A stretch of 51,374 nucleotides of DNA, taken from NCBI RefSeq assembly GCF_001556045.1, contig NZ_LSIC01000193.1, forward strand, positions 1-51,374. The letters run 5' to 3'. Numbering within the stretch: the first letter of the stretch is position 1; every line of letters begins with the position of its first letter. This document shows positions 44,616 to 51,374 of this stretch, piece after piece. A program made the position numbers and the translations under genes. Below the pieces are notes generated by a model. It was not told the origin of the DNA. It did no database searches and worked only from the letters and a program-made list of their open reading frames with translations. The DNA comes from Bradyrhizobium sp. CCH5-F6 (GTDB lineage Bacteria; Pseudomonadota; Alphaproteobacteria; Rhizobiales; Xanthobacteraceae).

Positions 44616-45293
44616 TCAAGCCGCCTGCTTGTGCATTGCGCCGGAAGCCGACGCCGTGCCGCGAATAGCCTTCACCGAACGCTCGATCGCCGCCCACAGC
44701 CTTGCAATTTCCTGGGCCGCACGGCTATCGGCCTGATACTCGCGCGCGCCTTCGCCGTGGCTCAGCGCCATCAGCAGGTCGGAACGGTTGGTGATCTGGC
44801 CGCCCCACACCGGAGCACGGAATTTCGCGAGCGCCTCGCGGGCGATGGTGACGATCGGGCTTTCGGCTTCGTCACGGCGCGCCGGCGCACCGTTGAGCAC
44901 GACCGCGTAGGGCTTGCGCGCGGCGCGGCACATCTGGATGGTTTCCTGCACCGCGTTGACGTCGAACACGCCGGGACGCGCCGGAATGATCACCATCGTG
45001 GCGTTGCGGATCGCGTCGTCGACGACGGCCGACAGGTTCGGCGGCGTGTCGATCAACACCCATTCATAGCCGTCGCGCTTGGCAGCGGAGACGATGCCGC
45101 TGACGGAATTCACGGCAGCCTTGATCGGCGGCTCGTTGGTGCCACGCAATTTGTGCCACAGCGTGAGCGAGCCCTGCGGGTCCGCGTCCACGAGCATGAC
45201 TTGCTTGCTTGCCTTGATCTGCGCGGCAAGATGTGCAGCCAGGGTACTCTTGCCCGAGCCGCCTTTACGCGATGCAAAAACAATAACGTTCAT
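44616..45293 (-). CDS. ParA family ATPase
   Basis: A 225-residue P-loop ATPase with deviant Walker A KGGSGKST, Walker A' VDADPQGS and Walker B VLIDTPPN. It lacks an N-terminal HTH, so it is a short, MinD/ParA-type protein. No parB is next to it, so it is an orphan. It may position a protein complex or DNA rather than segregate a replicon. ATG at 45293 with GGAGG ten bases upstream; the longer frame to 45386 adds a non-family segment. Two palindromes lie upstream. Confidence 0.88.
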   Translation of the reverse strand: MNVIVFASRKGGSGKSTLAAHLAAQIKASKQVMLVDADPQGSLTLWHKLRGTNEPPIKAAVNSVSGIVSAAKRDGYEWVLIDTPPNLSAVVDDAIRNATMVIIPARPGVFDVNAVQETIQMCRAARKPYAVVLNGAPARRDEAESPIVTIAREALAKFRAPVWGGQITNRSDLLMALSHGEGAREYQADSRAAQEIARLWAAIERSVKAIRGTASASGAMHKQAA

Positions 45294-45330
45294 ACCTTCG
45301 GCCTCCAGATTGACCCCAGGCCGCGAAAAT

Positions 45331-45348
45331 GAATCAGCGCGCTGATTC
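45331..45348. promoter_or_regulatory. Perfect 18-bp palindrome upstream of the ParA gene
   Basis: GAATCAGCG followed directly by CGCTGATTC, 37 bases before the ParA start codon. A position close to the promoter suggests an operator, perhaps for autoregulation. No -10/-35 pair is clear. Confidence 0.55.
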
Positions 45349-45413
45349 GTGAAAGATAAATTTATCGCGAGCCGCGCAAAAGCCACGAAATAACGAGGCG
45401 TACTGGCTTTTGA

Positions 45414-45440
45414 GTCACACTGGCCGGTGTGACGTCACAC
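45414..45440. promoter_or_regulatory. Triple GTCACAC element upstream of the ParA gene
   Basis: GTCACAC at 45414-45420, its inverse GTGTGAC at 45427-45433 and again GTCACAC at 45434-45440. The last two form a perfect 14-bp palindrome. It resembles binding sites of dimeric regulators with overlapping half-sites; the regulator is unknown. Confidence 0.55.
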
Positions 45441-45713
45441 ACGAACCGCAGCAAGGCGCTTTGCGCGGGTGCAATCATGCTTTTTTGAGCCGCGACGGCA
45501 CCGGAAGGAATGCAACCTTGCCGGGCAAACCTCGCAACACCTCTTTTCGACCGGGCCCGACCGCATTTGCCGCGAGGTTTGCGCAGCGCTGCGCGAACAA
45601 AACGAGTCCGGTGGCTGGCGCGAAGCTGATATCGCCGCCCACGGCGAGCCGGACCCACGATGTGGGACGTCCGGCACGACGGAGCTTCAAGACGGGAAAG
45701 CCGCTGCCCGGGC
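45441..45713. other. Intergenic region between ParA operators and the secreted protein gene
   Basis: About 270 bases with no supported gene. Open frames here on both strands are shadows with no family signature. Confidence 0.4.
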
Positions 45714-46055
45714 TCAGCTTTCGCTGGATTTCTTCTTCGGCGTCGACTTGGTGCTCTTCTTCGCAGCCTTCGGCGCGATGTTGGTCGGCTTGCCGGCGCG
45801 GACCTCGCGCGGCTCGGGGCCGCGGCGGAAGAACACCGCGCATTGCGGCGAGAGCTGCGCCTTCTTCTTGATCATGCAGGCGGTGATGGCATCGACGTTC
45901 GGCACGAACTCGCTGCACAGCCGCATCGCATCCGGCGAGCAGGCCTGCTGCTCCTCCTGGGTGTAGGCGAAACCGGCGCGCGGCAGGGCCAGGACGGCCA
46001 GGGCCAACCCGAGGGTTGCAGCGGCCAAGAATGTTTTGAAGCGCAACGCCGACAT
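45714..46055 (-). CDS. Small secreted Cys-containing protein with Lys-rich tail
   Basis: A 113-residue protein with a signal peptide (ALRFKTFLAAATLGLALAVL, then ALPRAGFAYT). The mature part has a Cys-rich motif, ACSPDAMRLCSEFVPNVDAI then TACMIKKKAQLSPQC, resembling a Golgi-type Cys-rich repeat also found in bacterial exported proteins, followed by a Lys/Ser tail. Function unknown. ATG at 46055 is preceded by GGGGGA. Confidence 0.65.
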   Translation of the reverse strand: MSALRFKTFLAAATLGLALAVLALPRAGFAYTQEEQQACSPDAMRLCSEFVPNVDAITACMIKKKAQLSPQCAVFFRRGPEPREVRAGKPTNIAPKAAKKSTKSTPKKKSSES

Positions 46056-46538
46056 TGATTCCCCCACATGATGAGTCAGGGGAATAGTGGGTGAACGGCG
46101 GTTCGTTGGCAACGAGGGCAGATGCGAAAGCCGCGACGTGTGCGGTCTCGGCAACAGGGCGGTGCCCCAGCCCTCCCCCGCAAGCGCTCGGCTATCGCAT
46201 CGGAGGTCTTGGCAGGACCTGAGCGCACGCCTCGTCCTTCGAGACGACCGCTTCGCGGTCTCCTCAGGATGAGGCTAAGTGCCATCGGTGCCCGGTGGAA
46301 CTGCTGCCGCGCACCCGGTGTCCTGAGGGGCGACGAACGTGAAAACCGCGAAAACAACCCCATGCACAGTAGCCAAGTCACGGCAATCGCTGCGGATTTC
46401 ATTTCTTAGGATTTGGCGAAGTCGGGTTTGACTTGTCGGGCAAAACAGGGGCATGATGGCACCATCAAAAAGATGCGCGTGAGGTGGTGCCTGTCTCCTG
46501 CGCTGATCAGAAGCGTTGGCGGGAGTGGAGGCGATCGC
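46056..46538. other. Intergenic region upstream of the CoA-transferase operon
   Basis: About 480 bases. It contains one palindromic repeat (46231-46273). The end, from about 46413, is open in the frame of the CoA-transferase but does not look like part of the protein. The operon promoter should lie here; I cannot pick one. Confidence 0.4.
46231..46273. repeat. Palindromic repeat (CTCGTCCTTCGAGACG type)
   Basis: CTCGTCCTTCGAGACGACCG-CTTCG-CGGTC-TCCTCAGGATGAG: an imperfect palindrome of a kind spread through rhizobial intergenic regions. Confidence 0.65.
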
Positions 46539-47705
46539 ATGGAGGGGAACGAGGCGGAGCTGCCGCTATCGGGCGTGACGGTGGTCTCGCTGGAGCAGGC
46601 GATCGCGGCGCCGCTGGCCAGCCGGCACCTGGCGGATTGGGGCGCGCGGGTCATCAAGATCGAGCGGCCGGGCGCGGGCGATTTCTGCCGGGACTACGAT
46701 CACGTGATGAACGGCATGTCGAGCCAGTTCGTCTGGACCAACCGCTCCAAGGAAAGCCTCGCCATCGACATCAAGAGCGAGAGCGGCCGCAAGGTGCTCG
46801 ACGCCCTGCTGCCGAAAGCGGACGTGTTCATCCAGAACCTCGCGCCCGGCGCCGCCGAGCGGCTCGGCCTCGATGCCGCGTCGCTCCTGCGCAAATTCCC
46901 GCGCCTCATCGCCTGCGACGTCTCGGGCTATGGCCCAGGGGGCCCCTACAGCGACAAGAAGGCCTATGATCTGCTGGTGCAGTGCGAGGCCGGCGTGCTC
47001 GCGATCAACGGCACCGAGGCGGAGCCCGCCAAGGTGGGTCTGTCGGTGGTTGATATCGCCACCGGCATGTACATCCTCAACGGTGTGCTGATGGCGCTGT
47101 ACCGCCGCGAGCGGACCGGCAAGGGCACGGCGTTCCAGGCCTCGCTGTTCGATTCCATCACGGACTGGATGAGCTATCCCGCCTTCTACACCGCGCGCAC
47201 CGGCCGGCCGCTGCCGCGCACCGGCGCGCGGCACGCCACCATCGCGCCTTACGGACCGTTTCGCGTCGGCGACGGCAGCACGATCTTCTTCGGCATCCAG
47301 AACGACCGGGAATGGCGCTCGCTGTGCCGCGTCGTGCTCGGCGACGCCGGCTTCGCCGACCATCCGCGCTTCCGCACCAACCCGCTGCGGATGCAGAACC
47401 GGGACGATCTGGAGGCGCATATCGAGCAGCACTTCGCAGCGATGACCGGCGATGAGGTGCTGCGGCTGCTCGATGAAGCCTCCATTGCCAACGCGCATCT
47501 GAACTCGGTGGAGGCCTTCCTGAAGCACGAGCAGTTGCACGCGCGGGGGCGGGTGCAGAGCGTCGGTTCTCCCAACGGCCCGGTGATGAGCTTCCTGCCC
47601 GCGCTCACCCTGCCCGGCGTCTCGCCGCGGATGGACCCGGTGCCCGATGTCGGCGAGCACAACGAGGCCATCCTCCGCGAGCTCGGTCTCACCGGGGAGA
47701 ACTGA
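46539..47705 (+). CDS. CaiB/BaiF class III CoA-transferase
   Basis: A 388-residue transferase. N-terminal block LPLSGVTVVSLEQAIAAPLA, then VIKIERPGAGDF, with the catalytic Asp in AYDLLVQCEAGVLAIN. It moves CoA between acyl-CoA and a free acid. The start ATG at 46539 has GTGGAGG eight bases upstream. It is 2 bases from the CitE-like gene and 6 further to the AEC carrier, a tight three-gene operon that suggests uptake or export, activation and cleavage of a C4-C5 organic acid. The acid is not visible. Confidence 0.88.
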   Translation: MEGNEAELPLSGVTVVSLEQAIAAPLASRHLADWGARVIKIERPGAGDFCRDYDHVMNGMSSQFVWTNRSKESLAIDIKSESGRKVLDALLPKADVFIQNLAPGAAERLGLDAASLLRKFPRLIACDVSGYGPGGPYSDKKAYDLLVQCEAGVLAINGTEAEPAKVGLSVVDIATGMYILNGVLMALYRRERTGKGTAFQASLFDSITDWMSYPAFYTARTGRPLPRTGARHATIAPYGPFRVGDGSTIFFGIQNDREWRSLCRVVLGDAGFADHPRFRTNPLRMQNRDDLEAHIEQHFAAMTGDEVLRLLDEASIANAHLNSVEAFLKHEQLHARGRVQSVGSPNGPVMSFLPALTLPGVSPRMDPVPDVGEHNEAILRELGLTGEN

Positions 47706-47707
47706 CG

Positions 47708-48631
47708 ATGGTCTCGCTGCGGCCGAGCCGGGCCTATCTGGCTGTTCCCGCCCATCGCGCCCGGCTCGTCGCCAAGGCGGCGGCATCATTGGCGGACGCG
47801 GTGTTCATGGATCTCGAGGATGCCGTGCCGCCCGCGGAGAAGGGCGTCGCGCTGGAGGAAGCGGCGCGGTCGCTGTCTTCGCTCGACTGGGGCCACAAGC
47901 GCGTCGCGGTCAGGCTCAACGCTGTCGACAGCCCGTTCATCGCGGACGAGATCCGCGCGCTCGCGGCCTTGCCGCGGCTGGATGCGGTGATCGTGCCGAA
48001 GGCGGAGCGCGCCGGCGACATCGTCGCCATCGCCGATCGCTTGGGCGCGGCCGCGCCGGACCGGCCCTCGCCCGTCGCGCTGGAATTGCTGATCGAGACC
48101 GCGCTCGGTCTCGTCAATGTCGATGCGCTCGCCGCCGCGCATCCAGGCGTGGCCGCGCTGCATCTCGGCGTCGGCGACCTCGCGGCCTCGCTCGGCGCCC
48201 GCACCTCCGACATCGGGATCTCGCCGGACGGCTATCGCCATGTCGGCTCGGCGCAGAGCGGCTACGTTTCCGCGCCGCTCGACCTGTTCGCCTATCCCAT
48301 GATGCGCGTGCTGGTGGCCGCGCGCGCCTTCGGCCTGCGCGCCATCGACGGCCCCTGCGGCGCGTTCCGCGACGCCAGGCTGACTGAGGCCAGCGCGCAG
48401 AAGGCAGCGGCTATGGGCTTCGACGGCAAGCAGGTCATTCATCCTGACCAGATCGAGCCGACGCTGCGCGCCTTCACGCCGTCGGACGAAGAGCTGGCCC
48501 AGGCGCGGCGCGTCGTCGAAGCCATGGAGAGCGCGGAGGCGCAAGGCCAGGGCGCGGTGACGCTCGACGGCAAGATGATCGACTATGCCAATGTGCGGAT
48601 GGCGCGGCGGATCATCGAGCTGGGGTCGTAG
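47708..48631 (+). CDS. HpcH/HpaI aldolase / citrate lyase beta-like protein
   Basis: A 307-residue CitE-type lyase. Motifs: AVFMDLEDAVPPAEK with metal-binding acids, VELLIETALGLVN with the ligand Glu, ALHLGVGDLAASLG, and FDGKQVIHPDQIEPTLRAFT near the C-terminus. Family members split malyl-CoA or citramalyl-CoA type thioesters. With the CoA-transferase just before it, a route such as activation of a dicarboxylic acid and cleavage to acetyl-CoA plus a 2-oxo acid is plausible. Confidence 0.87.
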   Translation: MVSLRPSRAYLAVPAHRARLVAKAAASLADAVFMDLEDAVPPAEKGVALEEAARSLSSLDWGHKRVAVRLNAVDSPFIADEIRALAALPRLDAVIVPKAERAGDIVAIADRLGAAAPDRPSPVALELLIETALGLVNVDALAAAHPGVAALHLGVGDLAASLGARTSDIGISPDGYRHVGSAQSGYVSAPLDLFAYPMMRVLVAARAFGLRAIDGPCGAFRDARLTEASAQKAAAMGFDGKQVIHPDQIEPTLRAFTPSDEELAQARRVVEAMESAEAQGQGAVTLDGKMIDYANVRMARRIIELGS

Positions 48632-48637
48632 CTGCGC

Positions 48638-49582
48638 ATGGCCACCTTGCTGATCGTCGCGCCGGTGTTCGCGCTGATCGCGGCCGGCTATGCCTCGGTG
48701 CTGTTTCGCTTCGTCTCGGAGAGCGCGCACAAGGGCATCAGCGAATTCGCCTTCAGCATCGCGATCCCCGCGCTGCTGTTCCGCACCATCGTCGTCTCGG
48801 AATTCCCCGACGTCAGCCCCTACCGGATGTGGGGCGCCTATTACGGCGCGCTGGCGTTGACCTGGATCGCGGCGATGGCGGTCTCGGCGCTGCTGCGCCG
48901 CGGGCGCGGCGGCAGCGAAGACGGCGTCGTGTTCGCGATCGGGTCGGTCTACGGCAACATCGTGATGCTCGGCATTCCCCTCGTGCTCTCCGCGCTCGGC
49001 AACGAGGCCGCAGGCCCGATGGCGCTGATCCTGTCGGTGAACACGCCGCTGCTCTGGCTGTGCGGCACGCTGCAGATGGAGTTCGTCAGCCGCAGGCAGG
49101 CGGGCTCGCCGCTCGCGATCGTCTGGCCCGTGATCGCGGACCTCGCGCGGAACCCGTTGATGCTGGCGATCGGCTTCGGCGTGATCTGGCGCTTCACCGG
49201 CCTCGGCCTCACCCCCGTCGTCGACCGCACCATCGAGCTGCTGGCGCAGGCGGGCTCACCGACGGCGCTGATCGCGCTCGGCATCAACCTGTTTCGCTTC
49301 GAGGTGAAGGGCGAAAAGCTGAGCATCCTGGTGATGTGCGCGCTGAAGCTCGCGGCCATGCCGGCAGCCGCCTTCGTGCTGGCAAGATTGCTCGACCTGC
49401 CGCCGATCGCCGCCGGTGTCATCGTGCTGTTCGCGGCGATGCCGACCGGCGCGAATGCCTACATCTTCGCGGTGCAATATCAGCGGCTGGTCAACCCGGT
49501 CTCAGGCGCGGTGGCGCTGGGCACGCTGCTGGCGGCGCTGACACTGCCGGTGGTGGTGTTGATGGTGGCGGTGTTGAGATAG
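48638..49582 (+). CDS. AEC family transporter (auxin efflux carrier type)
   Basis: A 314-residue membrane protein with about ten helices. The family motif is in the N-terminal helices (FAFSIAIPALLFRTIVVSEF) and a repeated block with IPLVLSALGNEAAGPM and GINLFRFEVKGEK. AEC carriers often handle organic acids such as malonate or malate, consistent with its operon partners. A second, truncated copy of its C-terminal part lies at the right edge of the window. Confidence 0.85.
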   Translation: MATLLIVAPVFALIAAGYASVLFRFVSESAHKGISEFAFSIAIPALLFRTIVVSEFPDVSPYRMWGAYYGALALTWIAAMAVSALLRRGRGGSEDGVVFAIGSVYGNIVMLGIPLVLSALGNEAAGPMALILSVNTPLLWLCGTLQMEFVSRRQAGSPLAIVWPVIADLARNPLMLAIGFGVIWRFTGLGLTPVVDRTIELLAQAGSPTALIALGINLFRFEVKGEKLSILVMCALKLAAMPAAAFVLARLLDLPPIAAGVIVLFAAMPTGANAYIFAVQYQRLVNPVSGAVALGTLLAALTLPVVVLMVAVLR

Positions 49583-49713
49583 CCGTGACCTCAGAAATGC
49601 AAGACGGTCTCTTTCAGAGCGGGCAACAAGCGCAATGAAAAGCAGGCAGGGCACTGGCGGCCCTGCCCGCCATGTTCAGACGTCTACTGGCTCTGCCTGG
49701 ATGCGAGACACCC

Positions 49714-50961
49714 TTACTGCTTCGGCTCAGCTCGCGCTTCCAGCCCGCGAAGCTGTGTCCCGACAGTCAGATCACCGATTTTTCGACCCATGTCCTTTCC
49801 GACCTCTGTCGAGAAACGATAATGGAAGCCGGCATAGATGCGCGCATTGGCGACCTCGTCGCTATAATCCTGGATCTTGGACCATTTGCGAGTCACCCCT
49901 GGCGCAGTGGGGCTGGTCATCGACAACTCCATTTCGTCGCCGGCGATCGACCGGAGGACTGTGGAAACCGCAGCCGATATGATGCAGTGGGCGCAGGGGT
50001 ATTCGGGATGCATTGGCGTTTCACCCAGCGGCAACCAGGACGCGTCGCGTGGCGTCATCGGGTTGTGCGTGATGTCCGCGTTGCGAATGGCCGTCATTGG
50101 CCGCCAGAAATTGTAATGATACTTCGCATCAAAGACCGCAACGATGGCGTCGTTCGCAGCGATCTCGGCGAGGGCGAACAGACGAGCGCAATCAACGACG
50201 TCCATGCGCTTGGCCGATGCGACTTGCCGGATGATTGGATTGAAACTGGGAGGCCCGACCAGGAACCAGAAGCGTCCGATCGCCGTCTGCTCTGGCGTTC
50301 GCGTGGTGCTGTTGCGAGCACCGAGCTCCCGAATTTCGTTGACGTCTCTGGTCCAGGTCTCGGAATCAAGCGACGGTGGTGGCACTGGACGGAATTGTGA
50401 GCCCGACGTGATGACCCAAGGGGAAGTTGCTCCAGACGTCGAGGCGGCCGGCACCACCGTCGGCACATAGACACCCGGGGCCGTGTAGGGGCGATAAATC
50501 TCCTGGGCGTCACTGCCGTCATCCCTGCGCAACGCTATCACGCCGGAAGCGGCAATGTTTCCAAGCTCGATTCCATTCGCCTTTCCGTCCGTACCCGGAA
50601 TGCCGGAAAGCGATGCAAGCAACGCCGCATCAAGGACTGACTTTTGGTCCGGGTAGATCGTCAGAAGGATGTTGTAAGCCGCAGCCGACGCTGCGGCTTC
50701 CTTGGACGTCGAGCGGTCTGCTACGAGATCCAGCTTGTATGGAGCGTACCGCCTTTCGATCGCGTTGACGGCCTCGAACATGGCCACGTGAAGCATCGAC
50801 ATCGTCCGGGCCTGCGGCGCAGGCAGTATCTTCTTTTCAGCAGCAATCGCATCTGCTTTCGCGTTCCAATCCATGATGACATCGGCACGCGCGGTGCCGA
50901 CGCAAACTGCGAGAGCGGCGATGATCAGGAATGGAGATTTCGTTGCAAGGAACGTCTTCAT
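49714..50961 (-). CDS. Vanadium-dependent haloperoxidase-like, PAP2-superfamily protein
   Basis: A 415-residue exported protein with a signal peptide (FLIIAALAVCVGTARA). The vanadate/phosphate site is recognisable: KYHYNFWRPMTAIR, the block HPEYPCAHCIIS where PSGH is usual, and GFHYRFSTEVGKDMG. The Ser-Gly of PSGH is Cys-Ala here, so activity is uncertain; related proteins may be acid phosphatases. ATG at 50961 is preferred because GAGGAG lies seven bases upstream; the ATG six bases earlier sits almost on it. It is convergent with the AEC gene and lies between the two AEC copies. Confidence 0.82.
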   Translation of the reverse strand: MKTFLATKSPFLIIAALAVCVGTARADVIMDWNAKADAIAAEKKILPAPQARTMSMLHVAMFEAVNAIERRYAPYKLDLVADRSTSKEAAASAAAYNILLTIYPDQKSVLDAALLASLSGIPGTDGKANGIELGNIAASGVIALRRDDGSDAQEIYRPYTAPGVYVPTVVPAASTSGATSPWVITSGSQFRPVPPPSLDSETWTRDVNEIRELGARNSTTRTPEQTAIGRFWFLVGPPSFNPIIRQVASAKRMDVVDCARLFALAEIAANDAIVAVFDAKYHYNFWRPMTAIRNADITHNPMTPRDASWLPLGETPMHPEYPCAHCIISAAVSTVLRSIAGDEMELSMTSPTAPGVTRKWSKIQDYSDEVANARIYAGFHYRFSTEVGKDMGRKIGDLTVGTQLRGLEARAEPKQ

Positions 50962-51185
50962 CTTCATGCTCCTCGTTGTCAAGAGAGCGACACCTTGTAC
51001 GGACGGGCCGCGCAAGAACATGGAAGTGCAGAACGATCTTAAGATGTCAGCAAGCCTGCTGATGTGAGACACTTTACACTCATCGGTGCCTTCGCTCGAG
51101 AATTCTGAAGACGCGATTCAAAGAGTAAGATCGACTGCCTTACATGATGCGCGCCCCATCATCTCGGCAGTCTGGTACCCATCAC
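50962..51185. other. Gap between haloperoxidase-like gene and AEC fragment
   Basis: About 220 bases with no gene. It should contain the promoter of the leftward gene; no clear boxes stand out. One border of the duplicated AEC segment lies at its right end, near 51195. Confidence 0.4.
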
Positions 51186-51374
51186 ATGCCTGACGTCGCG
51201 GGATCGGCGGATGTGCTGATTGCGCGCGGCATCAACCTGCTCCGCTTCGAGGTGAAGGGCGAGAAGCTGAGCATTCTGCTGATGTGCGCGCTGAAGCTTG
51301 CGGTGATGTCGGCGGCCGCGTTCGTGCTGGCAAGACTGCTCGACCTGCCGCCGATTGCGGCCGGCGTCGTCGAG
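51186..51374 (+). pseudogene. Truncated second copy of the AEC transporter gene, running off the window
   Basis: From about 51195 the sequence matches 49244-49419 of the AEC gene: LIARGINLLRFEVKGEK against LIALGINLFRFEVKGEK, and AAAFVLARLLDLPPIAAGV in both. An in-frame ATG at 51186 (MPDVAGSADV) could start a short product, but about 200 N-terminal residues of the carrier are missing. It may be the end of a partial duplication or of an insertion that brought the haloperoxidase gene. Confidence 0.75.

Noticed and set aside
45410..45966. Overlapping plus-strand frames upstream of the secreted protein gene
   Set aside because: They are antisense to the gene with a clear signal peptide and start without a ribosome-binding site.

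Overview
The window reads as the chromosome of a high-GC alphaproteobacterium, most likely Bradyrhizobium or a close relative. The evidence is the set of housekeeping genes (rpoH next to an RluA-type synthase, rpoD with dnaG, carA and carB split by several genes, greA, an Lrp regulator facing trxB), the very high GC of third codon positions, and several families of dispersed palindromic repeats of rhizobial type. The genus is an inference; the class is well supported.

Layout. (1) 1-4918 is an accessory segment ending at the 3' end of a tRNA-Glu(CTC) gene. It holds a DUF3800 gene, a convergent and overlapping pair of sce7725/beta-like and sce7726-like genes (the latter with a PD-(D/E)xK-type motif), a ribbon-helix-helix regulator overlapping a 55-residue membrane micropeptide, a WGR-domain remnant, a tyrosine-integrase remnant and an excisionase-like HTH gene. 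This looks like a decayed genomic island at a tRNA, possibly with a defence module. A very short transcription unit with an operator inside its promoter sits at 313-410. (2) 4919-20650 is core genome: tRNA-Glu, DUF6476, RluA-type synthase, rpoH, envelope enzymes (amidase, MltB), a diguanylate cyclase, a 23-residue lysine-rich peptide gene, LysE, a lone receiver protein, an SDR, rpoD and dnaG (its zinc ribbon has lost all four metal ligands). (3) 20650-31400 holds metabolic and regulatory genes: gamma-glutamylcyclotransferase-like, N-formylglutamate amidohydrolase-like, LysE, an ArsR-SRPBCC operon with an operator inside its promoter, a hybrid histidine kinase, an acyl-CoA synthetase, an epoxide hydrolase, a YqeY-like protein and an alpha/beta hydrolase.

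(4) 31500-42550 holds carA, a cupin gene, dps, a methyltransferase gene, a 76-nt tRNA-like element with a broken anticodon arm, carB behind an intrinsic terminator, greA, Lrp/trxB with Lrp-type half-sites between them, and a LysR gene. (5) 42580-42752 carries a strong candidate small RNA: promoter, hairpin whose loop shows an anti-Shine-Dalgarno CCTCCTCC, and terminator. (6) 42995-51374 holds a DapA-family gene, two successive single-TM micropeptides, an orphan ParA with palindromes upstream, a small secreted Cys-rich protein, a tight operon of a class III CoA-transferase, a CitE-like lyase and an AEC carrier, then a vanadium-haloperoxidase-like gene flanked on its far side by a second, truncated copy of the AEC gene.

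The most interesting items are the anti-SD sRNA candidate, the tRNA-like element before carB, the sce7725/sce7726/DUF3800 cluster, the lysine-rich micropeptide, and the duplicated transporter segment around the haloperoxidase gene. All functions are read from sequence alone; no database search was possible.
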